From NCBI GenBank assembly GCA_030490835.1, contig CM059975.1, positions 36,178,133 through 36,242,132 of the forward strand: a stretch of 64,000 bases of DNA. Direction: 5' to 3'. Positions 22,784 through 35,878 of this stretch are shown piece by piece (positions within the stretch are counted from its first letter, which is position 1; every line of letters starts with the position of its first letter). The notes under the pieces were generated by a model. It made no database searches. It saw only the letters and a program-made list of their open reading frames with translations, and was not told the DNA's origin. The position numbers and the translations under genes are program-made. Source of the DNA: Annona cherimola. Taxonomy: Eukaryota; Streptophyta; Magnoliopsida; Magnoliales; Annonaceae.

Positions 22784-24480
22784 TGTTGGTCCCGAGTTAA
22801 TGACGATTACCCAAGAGGGGAGGGGTAAATTGGGTATTTAAAAATTTTAAACTTAAACAAAAACTTTTACCCCGGATTAATCTAGTCCCCTTTATGAAGA
22901 AACAAATGAAAAATAATATAGTGCAGAGAGCAAAAATAAATATCAACACACAAGATTTTATAGCGGTTTGAGCAACCTTCCCTATTCCACTCTTCCAAGC
23001 TCACACTTCTTGTGGCTTGGGTTCCTCTATGTATTTTGCAAATACAACTAGATTCACTGCTCTCTTCTAGATTCCAGCTCTAGGGGGCATCAACAATATA
23101 CAGCACAAGTAGGTGACGAGTTCCACTCCAATCACACACTACTTTGCTTACACTTGATCTTAGTTACCCAAGCTAAATCAAGTTCAATACAATAATAAAA
23201 ATAAAAGAAAGTTTCTACACGTTACAGTTATGTAGAGGCAGCTTTGGCGCAGAGAAGAACTTGTAGTGTAGGCTTAGAGATTCAGCAAGCAGCTCTTGGC
23301 AGTTTGGAAGCAAGGTTCTTCTTCTCATTGTTGGCTTGATCACTTAAAGCTCTTAGAAATGGGAGTTATGCTCAATCAATGAATTCTCAGCTACTCTCCA
23401 CGTTCATATTGAATGCCTTGTATAATTGTTGAGGAAATCTGAACGTTTGGAAGTAGGTCGTGCGCATTTAATGCACCAACGTTCAAAAATTTTCCGACCG
23501 TTGCAACTCAAGTCACAGGTGGAGTCGACTTCGGGTGCGACTTCACCCAAGTCGCAGATGGAGTCGACTTCGGGTGCCACTTCGGCTCTCCGCAACTTCT
23601 TCAAGTTCCAGTCTGGGTCGACTTGGTCCTCGACTTAACCCAAGTTGCAGGTGAAGTCGACTTCGGGTACGACTTCACTTCTTCAGCTTGCTAGATGAAC
23701 TTAAAATCCTTGGAATGCCTTGTTTGCTTGAATTTCTTCATGTTTGGTTGTTCTTCCCTTGATTATATCTTTTGCAATTCAGTATAATCATCCTAGCTTG
23801 ATATCCTTTTAGCTCCATGACTTGCAAACTTTGAATCCTTGAAATGTTGAATATATGCATGAATCTTTGAGTGCCTAATGATGTCTAAATATATGTTCAT
23901 AATCCATCATTGTTGATTCATGCAACCCTGATTGCTTTTATTCTTCATTTGAGTGTTTGAGTCGTCTTGGCCTTCATCTTCACTTGAATATAGCAATGAG
24001 TCATCTTGATCTGCATGTTCCACATTAAAGTCGAAGATGGAGTCGACTCGGTCTGCGACTTCACCCAAGTCGCATGCGGAGTCGACTTGGGATGTGAATT
24101 TGGCAGCTCTCGTTCTCAATTTCAACTCTGGAATGACATGACGTCTCGAAGTCGCAGCTGGAGTTGACTTGGTCTGCGACTTCACCTTAAGTCGCAAGCG
24201 GAGTCAACTTAGGATGCGACTTCGACAGCTCTCGTTCTTGATTTCGACTCTGGAAGGAAATGACATTTTGAAGTCACTGCTGGAGTCGACTTGGGGATCG
24301 ACTTGGCCTAAGTTGATGCCTGAGTCGACTTGAAAATCAACTTGACTTGTCATGCTTCATATTTTTCATTTTTGTAACCTTTAATCATTTTTACAGACAT
24401 GTTAGTGACCAAAACTTACTCAAATTGATTTGTTAATCATCAAAACATAGACTTGGCTTATTTTCCACATGTTTCCAACA
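22784..24480. mobile_element. Solo LTR (1697 bp), unit 1
   Basis: Begins TGTTGG and ends CCAACA, the canonical TG...CA LTR ends, and is flanked on both sides by TAAAC (22779-22783 and 24481-24485), a 5-bp target duplication. No internal region or second LTR is present, so it is a solo LTR left by intra-element recombination. It interrupts the satellite. The superfamily cannot be told without the coding part. Confidence 0.88.
23508..24350. repeat. GTCGACT-rich minisatellite inside the solo LTR, unit 1
   Basis: Two blocks (about 23508-23690 and 24028-24350) are built from a unit of about 39 bp centred on GGAGTCGACTT and TGCGACTTC. In the second block these pair with a 'gcagctctcgttct..atttc' spacer as a higher-order repeat. 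The minus strand reads a repeated 'EVAPEVDSxCDLG' peptide, a by-product of the repeat. Confidence 0.8.
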
Positions 24481-26401
24481 TAAACCATGCATTTTGAACA
24501 TTTAAATGGTTACGTCCCTTGGTTCAGTTTAATGTGGGAATGGAGTTGGCAAAAGCGACACCAAATTGAGGAGTGAGTGTACCATACATTTTGAACCTTT
24601 TAATGGTTAAGTCCCTAGGTCTAAAAACAACTTTCAAAATTTCTCAGTACATTCTTTTTGAAGCTTACTCAATTCCATGTTAGATAACCTTTTGTTAGTC
24701 ATCAAAATTAACATATTATTAGTTCAATGTGAGGATGGAGTTCAAAAAGGAACACATAATGGGAAGTGAGGGTACTACGCTTTTTGAACATTTTAATGGT
24801 TATGTCCCTTGGGTCCAAAAACAACTTTCAAAATTACTCAAATGTTAAACAACCTTTTGTTAGTCATCAAAATAAACATATTGTTAGTTCAATTTGAGGA
24901 TGGAGTTGGCAAAAGCAACACCATATTGGGGAGGAGTGTAGCATGCATTTTGAATATTGTAATGATTATGTCACCTGGTCTAAAAATAACTTTTAAAATT
25001 ACTCAATTACATGTTAAATAACCTTTTGTTAGTCACCAAGATAGATATATTGTTAGTTCAATTTGAGAATAGAGTTGACAGAAGCAACACCATAATGGGA
25101 AGTGAGTGTATTATGCGTTTTGAACATTTTAATGGTCATGTCCCTTGGTCTAAAAAAAACTTTCGAAATTACTCATTTACATGTTAAATAACTTTTTATT
25201 AGTCATCAAAATAAATTAGTTCAATCTGAGGATGGAGTTACCAAAAGGAACACCATAATGGCGAGTGAGTGTACTGTGCATTTTGAACATTTTAATGACT
25301 ATGTCCCTTAGTCTAAAGACGACTTTCAAAATTACTCAATTACATATTAAATAACTTTTTGTTAGTTATTAAAATAAACATATTGTTAATTCAATGTGAA
25401 GATGGAGCACAAAAGCAACAACATAATGGGGCTTGTGTGTACCATGCATTTTGAACATTTTAATAATTATGCCCGTTGATCTAAAAATAACTTTCAAAAT
25501 TATCCAATTACATATTAAGTAACCTTTTATTAATTGTCTAAATAAAAATATTGTTAGTTAAATGTGAAGATGGAGTTCACAAGAGCAACACCAAAATCAG
25601 TCGTGAGTGTATCATTTATTTTGCATATTTTTTTCATGAAAATTTATATTGAACATTTTAACATTATGCCCCTTGATCTAAAAACTAATTCAAAAATTAC
25701 TCTATAGTATATTAAATAACCTTTTGTTAGTCATCAAAACAACATATTATTAGTTCAATGTAAAGAATGGAGTTGATAAAAGTGACACTGTAAGAGGGTG
25801 TGAGTGTATCACGCATTTTGCACATTTTAATGGTTATGCCCCTTGATCTAAAAACACTTTTTAAAATTACTCAATCGCATATTAAATAGGCTCTTGCTAA
25901 TTATCAAAATAAACATGTTATTAGCTCAATAAAAGGATGGAGTTCACAAAAGCAACATCGAATTAAGACGTGATTGTGTCATTTATTTTACACATTTTAA
26001 TGGTTATGGCCCTTAATGTAAAAATAATTTTCAAAATTACTATATTACTTATTAAATAACATTTTGTTAGTCATCAAAATCAACATGTTGTTAGTTTAAT
26101 TGGAGGATGGAGTTCAAAAAAGCAACACAATAATGGGGGCATGTGAATGTATTGTGCATTTTTGCACATTTTAATGGTTATGCCCCTTGACCTAAAAACA
26201 ACTCTGAAAATTACTCAATAGTATATTAAATAACCTTTTGTTAATCATCAAAATAAAGATATTGTTAGTTCAATGTGAGGATCGATTTTATAAAAGCAAC
26301 GCCTAAATGGGGTATGAGTGTATTATTCATTTGCACATTTTAATGGTTATGCCTCTTGATCTGAAAATAACTTTCGTAATTACTAGATTATATATTAAAT
26401 A

Positions 26402-26879
26402 CCTTTGCTAGCGGAGCCATGTAACCCTTCCAAATTTTAAGATTTTGACCATTTATGGAAAATCTCATTCATTTATGTTATTTATTGTATTTAACATTAT
26501 TTATTTAGTTAGTGACCAAGTTTTATCCAAATTAATTATGTACAAGGGCTACATTTGTTGAAAAATATATACATTGATATGTAAACTATAAAAAATGCTA
26601 AGATCCATTTAGATATATATTAGAATGTAATAATATTTCATAAAATCATTTATCCACATAAAAATAATATTTTGAACTGCTTAGATGTTGAAAATATTAC
26701 TATAAAAGTTGATATTTTAGCATTAAACTATTTTATTATATTAATTTTATACATTTATAGATATGACTCATGTGCAGTGATACTAAATATAATAGATAGA
26801 GTGGGTTTTTTTTCAACTATCAAGATTTTAAACATAAAGAGATTACATAGAAAAATGGTCTCATGGAAGCGAAGCCCAC
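26402..26879. mobile_element. 478-bp element in the satellite, unit 1
   Basis: Flanked by a direct repeat 'atattaaata' (26392-26401 and 26880-26889), consistent with a 9-10-bp target duplication, although that motif is also part of the satellite monomer. The interior ('gggctacatttgttgaaaaa', 'gtaaactataaaaaatgct') is related to the inner foldback at 27640-28175. Confidence 0.6.
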
Positions 26880-27258
26880 ATATTAAATAACCTTTTATTA
26901 GTTATCAAAATAAACATATTATTTTTTTTAGGGGAAATAAATATATTATTAGCTCAACATAAGGATAGAGTTCATATGAGCAACATCATAACAAAGTGTC
27001 AGTATATTATGCATTTTTGCACATTTTAATTGCTCTGCCTCTTGATCTAAAAGTAATTTTCAAAATTACTGAATTACATATTAAATAAGTCTTTTGTTAA
27101 TTATCAAAATAAACATACTATTAGTTTGATGTAAGGATGGAGCTCGCAAAAGCAGCACAAAAATGATGTATAAGTACTGAAAAATTCATAATTTAGAAAT
27201 TTATAGCCATTTGCCACAGATAGCAAAGTTTTTTTTTATTCACATACTATATATGAGA

Positions 27259-28580
27259 AATATTCAAGTATAGCTTCACTGCACCACAATTACAATACAA
27301 TCATCTCCAAATGGGCTCATATGAACATAACATTATAATCTACTCCACCTGTTGTATTTAGAATTATGTATTCTATTATCATGTCAATTTCCATCACAAT
27401 TGGATATATGTATAGGCTCCATTTGAAAATGGTATAAATTTAATATAATAAAATAATTTAATGTAAATAACAACTTTAAAGTCATTTTTTCAACATGTAA
27501 ATTATTTGCTCTAAAATTTATATATAGAAAAATAATTGTATAAAGAATCAATACATTTAAGTAGATATGGGCCCGTTTTGGGCCAAATGCACTGTTAATT
27601 GTGGTGCGGCTTCACTGCGTAGGACAACTTCTGTGTAATCGGGTTACATAGAAGCGGACCTGAGTAACTCCTTCAAAATTTAAAATTTTAATCTTTGATA
27701 GAAAATCTAATCTATTCATTGTATTTAATATCATTTGTTTGTCTAAGAGATCAAGTTTTATCCCAATCAAGTATATTTATGAGCCACATTTGTTAGAAAA
27801 AATATATATTCACATGTAAATTATAAAAAATGTTAAAATATTAATTTTAAAGTAGTATTTTTGACATCTAAACCATCTAAAATACCATCTCTATGTGAAT
27901 AAATGATTCTATAAAGTATTCTTACATTTTAATATATGTGTAAATAGATCTAAGCATTTTTCATAATTTGCACATGAATATATATATATATATATATTTG
28001 AACAAATGTGGCCTATAAACATACTTGATTGAAATGAAACTTGGTCTCTTAGAAAAATAAATGATGCTAAATATAATGAATGAATTGGATTTTCTATTAA
28101 AAATTAAAATCTTAGATTTTGAAGGAGTTATATGGGTTCGCTCCTATATATCCTGGTTAAATAAAAGCGGGGCCGATATATATATATATATGTATATATA
28201 TATATGTATAACCCTTTCTATGTAAAGAAGTTGTACTATAATTAACAATGCATTTGGCCCAAAATCGGCTCTACATATACTTAAATATATTGATATTTTA
28301 TACAATCGTTTATCCATGTATAAATTTTATAGCAAATAGTTTATATGTTGAAAAAAAACTTTAAAATTGCTACTTACATCAAATTATTTAATTACATTAA
28401 ACTTCTCCATTTTTAGATGGGTCCATACACATATCCAATTGGGATAAAAATTAGTATGATAATAAAATTTATAATTCTAAATACAATAGGTGGAGTATAT
28501 TATAATTTTATAATCATGTGGGGCTTATTTTGAGGTAACTACACTGTAATTGTTGTGCAGTGAAGCTGCACCTGAATATT
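27259..28580. mobile_element. 1.3-kb nested palindrome (foldback in foldback), unit 1
   Basis: Outer arms 27259-27640 and 28205-28580 are inverted copies ('agcttcactgcaccacaat' left, 'gttgtgcagtgaagct' right; 'gggccaaatgcactgtt' left, 'aacaatgcatttggccc' right). Inside, a second pair of arms (about 27647-27835 and 27985-28180) is inverted as well ('actccttcaaaatttaaaa' left, 'agattttgaaggagtt' right). A (TA)n tract lies at 27979-28000 and another at 28177-28208. It looks like one foldback element inserted in the middle of another. Confidence 0.75.
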
Positions 28581-30167
28581 TATCACATATCTATACATAT
28601 ATATATATATATATATAACATAGCAATCTATTACAATTAAGCACTATAATGGCTGCATAAGTTAATCTCCTACTAATTTTATTAAAATGTGATTTAGTTA
28701 TACTAAATTTTATATAGCATGCAATTAAAGAAATATATGATTTTTATATTAAGAGTTGATCTCGTTCCTGCTCTGCCATGAGCAGACCTCTAGCACGGCT
28801 AAATGCGGCTGAAATGCAGATCGACATGCTTGCACCGAGGTGGGATGAGGGTGCCCAAGGCCAGAATTGGGTAATTTTGTCATTTCAAAATTTTTGCCCA
28901 GCCCAAAAACCTTCTCTAACGGCTTGAGACAGAATTGGGTGGATTTCATATTTTTGGTTTACGTATTGGGTATATATGGAATATTTGATACTCGGTGGGT
29001 ATATTTGAAATTAAAGATAAATGGTGTGAGTATATTTGAAATTTCGCTTATAATTCTATTTTAACGAGTATTCATTATAAAAAATTTCAATTTATTTATT
29101 TTTAATATGCAGGTGAATAATAGTATTCAACACAATCTATATTAGTTAGAAGTTAAAAAAAATAAAAATCAAGTGGTTGCATTCTACAACCGGTTGCATT
29201 GAAGATTTTCCCTTGGATCATTATATGTGTGCGTGTGATCACATGCACGAGCTTCATGTCAAAATTATCACTTAATCGAACATAATTTTTCCATCAAAAT
29301 ATAACTTTCATACATAAATGAGAAACGCACACCATGCGCCCAAATTAGCTCTTGACCTGGAGACCGTCAACTTGGTTAATGCGGTGACTGCGGTCATCAA
29401 ACTATTTGCATAAATATCATATATTATATATTTGGTTACTCTTCAAGGAAAAAAAAAACTATATTTGGTTGCATTAGATGTAGTTTTAGCCATAGCTAAT
29501 TATTTAATTAAGAATACTTAATTAATTGCTTTCAAGTATTACCATTTGGTTAAATATAATTATTTTTTACCTTAAATCTAGTTAAAAATAATATTTAATA
29601 TAGGTGTTAAAATTCGATTGAAAATACTAATAAAATTGCGGCTTTAGTTGGATTCGAAACCACAATATAGGCAATTTTAATTCGGCTTTGCAAAAAGGAG
29701 GCATATGATAAATTTAATTTGTTGGAGTGGATGTTGTCCACACAATGGCACATCGGGCCGTGAAAGAAGAAAGATTAATTAGCACATTAACAGTGAAGGA
29801 TTTTGCAAAATACACCTTAAAGCACTTTTCAGGGTTGTAAATCAGCATGTATATACTTTTGGATATTTGAAGAATAGACCCTCAAATTTTCAAAAGAGTT
29901 CAAAATAGACCGATTAACCATGGAGCCTGTTACTCCCATGCGCATATCCAAAGTATCATGCAAAGTTACATATGATGTCTATTTTTCAAAAATCCCTAAT
30001 TTAGTGGCGGAGTCCTGACCTTTAGAGAGGGAAAGCAAACTCCGATGAAAAGGGCAACCATATGAACATTAATTATATTTTTAATTTTTTAAAAAAATTT
30101 TAAAGCGAGTTTCTTGAATTTTAAACCCGTTGGCTACCGCAAAAGAATTTTGGTGTCACAAGCTACG

Positions 30168-30588
30168 TGGAAACCTCTTCCTTTTGGCAGGTTAAGCTTA
30201 GTGTTGATGATTGTATTTGCAGCAAGATGAATTTGTGTGGTATAGGGGCGATGCTCGAAGGTTGGGATGGTGAGCTGCTAGCTATTAAAAATTAGGAGTG
30301 GAACGAGATGGCAGACCCATCTTGGATTGGGACCCATGCCAAGTTATTCAGTAAATTGTAGTTTAAGTATTTAAGCTTTTCATAGATCATTTGTGAGAGT
30401 GATTCTCTCCTTCTGAAAGCCATGATTGAAATTAGTGGGAAGATATAATCTCCATTTTTTTTTTTTTTTTTTTTGTTTGACAAAATCACAAAAGTAGCCA
30501 ATTCATATATTGTGATTTGACACATGTTTCTTGCATTGGTAACAATGTTGCGCATATTAGTATAAAGTTTGCATTACAACAAGGATTA
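30168..30588 (+). pseudogene. Degenerate RNase H relic, unit 2
   Basis: Same block order and the same disabling changes as in unit 1, with a longer poly-T run (about 30457-30474). Confidence 0.68.
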
Positions 30589-30913
30589 TAATTTAGGAAT
30601 CTATTATACATGGGTAAGCAATTGATGATATGGTCATTTTAATTAAATTAGCTAGTGAAAGAAAGTCATGCATCGATTCTAGCAAGAGATGGAAACGAGA
30701 AGCACAGCATATGTGGTGTGCGCATCGCCTGCAATATTTAAGGATTTTCAGATCCTTCAAGAAATTTTATTCAAATATCATTACTTTTAGAAAGTGCCCA
30801 TATTCATGCAAGACAAGAAATCAAATTAATATTAAACAGGTAGCTATTTGCGAGTCCATCACTAGCTACGCACATTTATGGTGAATACATAGCAACCTCC
30901 TGATGCATGTTGC

Positions 30914-30919
30914 TTTATT
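30914..30919 (-). terminator. Poly(A) signal AATAAA, GLP copy 2
   Basis: Located 28 nt after the stop codon. Confidence 0.6.
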
Positions 30920-30947
30920 TAGATAAACAAAGTTGCTTGCAAGTCCA

Positions 30948-31898
30948 TCACTGTACGCATCCCCAGAACTGAGCCTGGTACTGAGCTTTCAATAGATCAA
31001 TGATTTCCTTTTCTACCTGAAAAGCCCTAGCCAGAATGTCATCCGAGATGGGTGGCTTGGAACCAAAGGTAGTATTGGCTATTGTAATAACCCCTGGATA
31101 TTGACTATTAAAACTTGCGTGCGCGACTGCGTTTCCCTTGCCTATATTTTGTTGGAAGTGAATGAGGCCATGGGGGAAGGCGAAGACATCACCGGCGTGA
31201 AGGATCTTGGACATGAGGCGGTGATCAGGGTTGGAAGTGACAAAGCCAGCTAAGAGGGTTCCCTCAAGGACTGTGAGGATCTCTGATGCACGAGGGTGAA
31301 TGTGAGGAGGATTTACGCCGAATGGGGCGAAGTCGATTCGGACCATGGCAATTCCCAACGTGTTGAGTCCAGGTAGCTCATTAACAGTCACGAAGGTGAT
31401 CTTCGACCTAATCCCGTTTCTTGTGTCCCCTGATACGTTCAAACCCGTGAAGAAGAAATCATCGGCCACCACTTGATTTGGGTCTTTGCAAGTAAACCCA
31501 TTCACAAACACTGCATGCATTTAAGACAGACACTTTAAATTAGTTACTCTGTCTCCAACTCCACACATATTTTGGGATGCATTTGAATGATCATATAACA
31601 GCTAAAATAATAACATAAACAACTTCGTTTCGGTTAGAACATATACTAAATATAAGCTTTTTCGTATAGTAAAACTCATAATAACTTTAAATGGCTAGAT
31701 AAAATTTTATTGCATGTCTAACTGCATGCTTCATTTTTCAGAAGTTTCCTCACCATTGATAAGGAGAGGATACTAACCTGGTGAGTTTTTGTTAATGGCT
31801 ACACAGAAGTCCTGCAAGGGACCAGGGTCCGTAGCATAAGTATGGGAACAAAATAAGGAAAGGAGGGCAAGGCCAAGCACAAGGACGCTAGAAGCCAT
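30948..31898 (-). CDS. Germin-like protein, copy 2 (two exons)
   Basis: Exon 1 is 31778-31898, exon 2 is 30948-31510, with the same phase-1 intron and 227 residues. Exon 2 encodes exactly the same protein as copy 1. The only amino-acid change is Ala23 to Thr, at the predicted signal peptide cleavage point ('HTYA|TDPGP'); a neighbouring Pro codon differs silently. All metal ligands, the disulfide Cys pair and both sequons are kept. It is expected to be functional if transcribed, and almost certainly interchangeable with copy 1 after secretion. Confidence 0.95.
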
Positions 31899-31991
31899 GG
31901 TCCTCAATTTTCTCTCAATCTAGCAAAGGAAGAACAATGCAGAGCAAAGATTAATATGGAGTTTTGGGGTTAAGTGGTTGCAAACAACACA

Positions 31992-32000
31992 TATTTATAG
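31992..32000 (-). promoter_or_regulatory. TATA box, GLP copy 2
   Basis: CTATAAATA on the minus strand, about 95-100 nt upstream of the ATG. Confidence 0.65.
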
Positions 32001-32329
32001 ACACGCATACATGGTATGTCATTGTTGGTATGTTAGTGGAGACATTTATCGGTTATTATTAAAATAGCCAAATTAAGCCTTGGACAAGAGGTCATAATAT
32101 TGAGGTCTAATGATGTCGGCTAAATCTATATTTTTGCCCTAGATAATTAAAATCATCATTTTCTTACTTTTTAGTTTAAGTTGCTTTGACTTTCTCACCA
32201 CTTTTGAAATGAATTGAAGGCAGATGGTGAAATAAATGTCATCATAGAGGACTTCTTGAAGTGGGCTAATCTTCATGAAAAGTTCCGAGAGTGGAAAGGA
32301 ACATTGTCAACTTTAACGGACCTGGTCGT

Positions 32330-32465
32330 ATGCTCCCGGATGCATACACTAATTTTTTCATTTTTTTATAAAACTGTTAATATAAGTGTATTTAACATAT
32401 ATATTAATTTTTACCATGTTTAGAGTATTTTAGATTTTTGAAAATCAGTGGCATTTTAGGTAATT
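32330..32465. repeat. Foldback element E, half copy, unit 2
   Basis: Same truncated form as in unit 1. Confidence 0.55.
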
Positions 32466-32638
32466 CATAGGTAATGGTTCAATGCTTACCATTATCCTGA
32501 ATTATTTTAAAATACTTTAATTTTAAACTATTTATTATATTTATTTATTATTTTGAAGATTGCATATAATGCATAATTTTTATGTCCTATACGCATATTA
32601 TATATTTTTTAAAATTTTCAATAGCTATGTATTGTGCG

Positions 32639-32913
32639 TAGTATCTAATAAAACTTTTGGAAGAAAAAATTTTAGTAAAAAAAATTTTTGAAGTGAGGAA
32701 AATGATGTGATATAATGGGGATAATGATGATGAATAAAAAAAAGTTAAAAATAGATGGCAAAGTTGTAAGAAAAGATTGAAAAATATGATTATTGTAGAG
32801 AAATACAGGGAAATGTTTGAAAAATAGGATAATTATAGAGGAAAAAAGTTTTAGATGAAAAGATTTTTTTTGATAAATACAGAAATCCTTTTTGGGAAAA
32901 GCCAAATACTAAC
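32639..32913. mobile_element. MITE A, unit 2
   Basis: Same insertion site and ends as in unit 1; small length changes occur in the A and T runs. Confidence 0.62.
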
Positions 32914-32954
32914 CACTAAACATAAAAAGAAAAATAAAAACAAATAGTAGCATA

Positions 32955-33225
32955 CTAATTAAGATCTTAAAAGACCACATATACGACCTTCGTACCAACA
33001 TCTTAAAAGGCCACCAATAATCGGAGCTCCAGCAGACAGGGGCAGGCCGGTCCAAATCAGGAGCATTTGACTGTTCGACAATAGTCATGCCCGGCGGCAG
33101 TATCGGTTCTCGCCGCCTGCCAGGAACACCCCCCTTGAAAAATCCTTTCACGGCAGCAGCCCTGAAGAATTGAAAATCCAAGGCACGTTCAGCACAGGAG
33201 CCGAATCCGCCAAACTCAAGAAAGC
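32955..33225 (-). other. GC-rich segment with conserved open frame, unit 2
   Basis: The frame stays open. Differences from unit 1 include 'DFQFFRAAAVKG' for 'DFQFARAADVKG', 'PILPPG' for 'PIPPPG' and 'DLDRPAP' for 'DLDPPAP'. Confidence 0.42.
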
Positions 33226-33251
33226 GTACATTCGTGAATGGTATTTCTGAT

Positions 33252-33530
33252 ATGATTCATTGCACCGGTTGTTTTAATTCATTTTTTTATTTTTTTGAAA
33301 TTTTTATACAATTATTAATTTAAGCATATTTAATATGTATATCAAGTTTTACTAATTTTGAGTTTTTTATATTTTTATTTTTTATTTTTAAAAATCAATG
33401 CGTAAAAATTTTCAAAATTAGTAATACTAGATATACATATTAAATATACTTAGATTAACATTTACATAAAAAATTTTAAAAAGAGGTTAAATGCACCCAA
33501 ATGCACTGAGACTAAGTACATCCGGATGCC
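33252..33530. mobile_element. Foldback element D, unit 2
   Basis: Both arms present, near-identical to unit 1. Confidence 0.6.
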
Positions 33531-35462
33531 AAACTTAAGAAAACTTCCATTGGTGAATGGAAATGGAACTTGTACACAGTAGTTAGAGTGCAAAGCACTA
33601 TAAAATATGTTCCGCACTAGTTAAAATTCAATAATATTTGATATAATTTTTTATTCATGTAAAAATTATATTTTATATAGTTTGAATGTTCAAAATGCAA
33701 CTTTAAAATTGATATTTACATTAAAATATTTTACACGGTTGATTTTGTATCGTTTCAAGATAGACCCCGTACACATGTTCAATTTAAATAAAAATTAGCA
33801 TAGTATTAAAATAAATAATTTTAAATTTAATGAATGGTTCATAATCAAGTGCCCCCCTTTACACCAATTTGCACCTTAATTATGATGCTGACCAAATACA
33901 CTAATGTTATTTTCCTATATATGCTAATTTCGGTCATCTTGCAGCTGATAAAGTATTGAATTGTGCCTAGATGGTTGAAGTTTTGCTCCCTGCAGAGAGT
34001 TAGAACAAAGTATAAGATAAAAATTATGATGTGAATTAATACCAATAAAAAAAATTATGATGTGAACTAGAAATAAAGTGTAACAGAAAAAATACATTAT
34101 AACAATGAATCATCGGAAAAAGGAAAGCATATATACACATGAAGCCCCACCAAATTATCAACGGAATATGATTGGCGGTAAATGGGACTCACACGTATGA
34201 AGAAACCAAAATTCACAGGTTATATCATTTAAAAGCATTCATTTTATTATATTAACAAAATATCATTTTGATTCGAATTTTGGGCCGACTATACTCACTA
34301 AAAGATATAAAATTTTAAATGTAAAGTGTGAAAAAAATAAGACCAATCCATATACGTGCTGGAGTTTGGATACTAATAAGATTTCAAAAAGAATCATATA
34401 TATTCATATATGTATATATACATATATCATTTGATATATATCAAAATGTGCACCTAGGAGGAATTTATTACCACGAGATGACACTACTTCACGACCTTAA
34501 ATTAGATTTTTATTGAAGAAGCATGATTATGTACATCATGATGTATTTTAAGCTAAAATATTATATTAATGTATTATATTTTATTTTTTCTTCATAAATA
34601 TATTTTCTTAATAGTATTTAATCCTTACATTAAGTATTTGCATTTTGCAATACTACATATTTATTTTTAAAAAAAAATTCAATTTAAGGGGCATTTAAGT
34701 CATTTTTCACCCCTCGAAAAAATTATTTTTAAAAATAAAAAATAAATATGTAAAAATATTGTAAAATGCAAGATTAAATTGAATACACTTAGTAAAATAT
34801 GTTTATGAAGAAAAATTATAAAATATAATTAATTATAAAATAAATAAATATTATATTTTGGCATGACTACAAAGTTAAAGTCCAACACAGATATGGGCTT
34901 TTCCCTCGTGTTTTTGCTTGTGGGAAAAGCGCGGCTGAATTGCTTTGACCTCTTTGCTCCCGGCGTAAACTAATTGGATCAGTCTCCTCGATTTCTGCAG
35001 TTCATGTAATTGATCTTGCTATTTTGGAATTAGACTACATCGAATTTAATGGAACCGATCACGCTTCTAGTTTCCAATTAAGCTGGTTCACCGGGCTTGT
35101 CTGGTCCATTTTAATAACAGTAGTGGCTATTTTTCTATAGATATTCATATACATCACTACGATTCATATTACATTCAAGTATATATTCATAACTTTTATA
35201 TAATTGAGGAAAATTTTCAAGAACATCCCATGTAAAAACGCCAACTGCAAATGCCTCCCTTAGCTATTTGAGGGTGTTGAACTCTCCTGGAACATGAAGC
35301 ACCAATTTAATGAAATTTTTTAAATTTTGATACCGTCACTCATAATATGCATTTGGCTCATTTTAATAGTTACACTCTTGATCTAAAAACAACTTCCAAA
35401 ATTATTCAATTACATATTAAATAAGCTTTCGTTAATTATAAAGTAAACATGTTGTTAGTTTA

Positions 35463-35719
35463 AGTGTTTGGCAACTACTGAAACTTTTCACCATCTATAA
35501 TTGTATTATTTGTTAATCATTTCTTTATATCTTCCTATACATCTACTTTACTTTTTAATTATTTTTATACAATTATCTATACAACTAATATGTCTATTTT
35601 TACTTTATTTCTTTACTCCTCATAATTACCCTCATAATATCATATTATTTTTTTCATTTTAAAAACTTTTACGTTGAAAACTTTTCATTCAAAAATTTCC
35701 TCACTTCCTAAACATACCA
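35463..35719. mobile_element. MITE B, unit 2
   Basis: Same site as in unit 1; the right end reads 'aaacatacc'. Confidence 0.6.
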
Positions 35720-35878
35720 TAAGTATGGAGTTTAAAAAGCAACACCCCTAATGGGACATGCGTATATCATGCATTTTACACATTTTAATGGTTACGTGGT
35801 ATGGCTCTTGATTTAAAAACAACTTTTGAAATTGCTCAATTGCATATTAAGTAAGCTTTTATTAATCATCAAAAAAAT

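Larger units (their letters stand above)
21690..27175. repeat. ~166-bp satellite, interrupted, unit 1
   Basis: Monomers run through 'ttgaacattttaatggttatg', 'cttggtctaaaaacaactttc', 'ttactcaattacatattaa', 'ccttttgttagtcatcaaaa' and 'gttagttcaatgtgagga'. Spacing in the long run 24777-26327 is mostly 164-174 bp, about a dozen copies, quite diverged. The block is split by MITE B, MITE C, the solo LTR and the element at 26402-26879. Confidence 0.85.
15094..28752. repeat. Array unit 1
   Basis: First full unit. It is the only one whose left edge continues into the single-copy flank. The part before the RNase H relic (15094-16500) holds no gene I can recognise, only AT-rich sequence with 'gcattgaagattttccc' and similar unit-specific text. 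Confidence 0.9.

Noticed and set aside
23508..24350. CRISPR-like array or repeat protein from the GTCGACT repeats
   Set aside because: Repeats are adjacent and overlap with no unique spacers of fixed size, in a plant LTR. The repeated peptide is a consequence of a minisatellite.
22784..24480. Complete LTR retrotransposon
   Set aside because: Only one LTR with a target duplication directly on both sides; no internal coding region.
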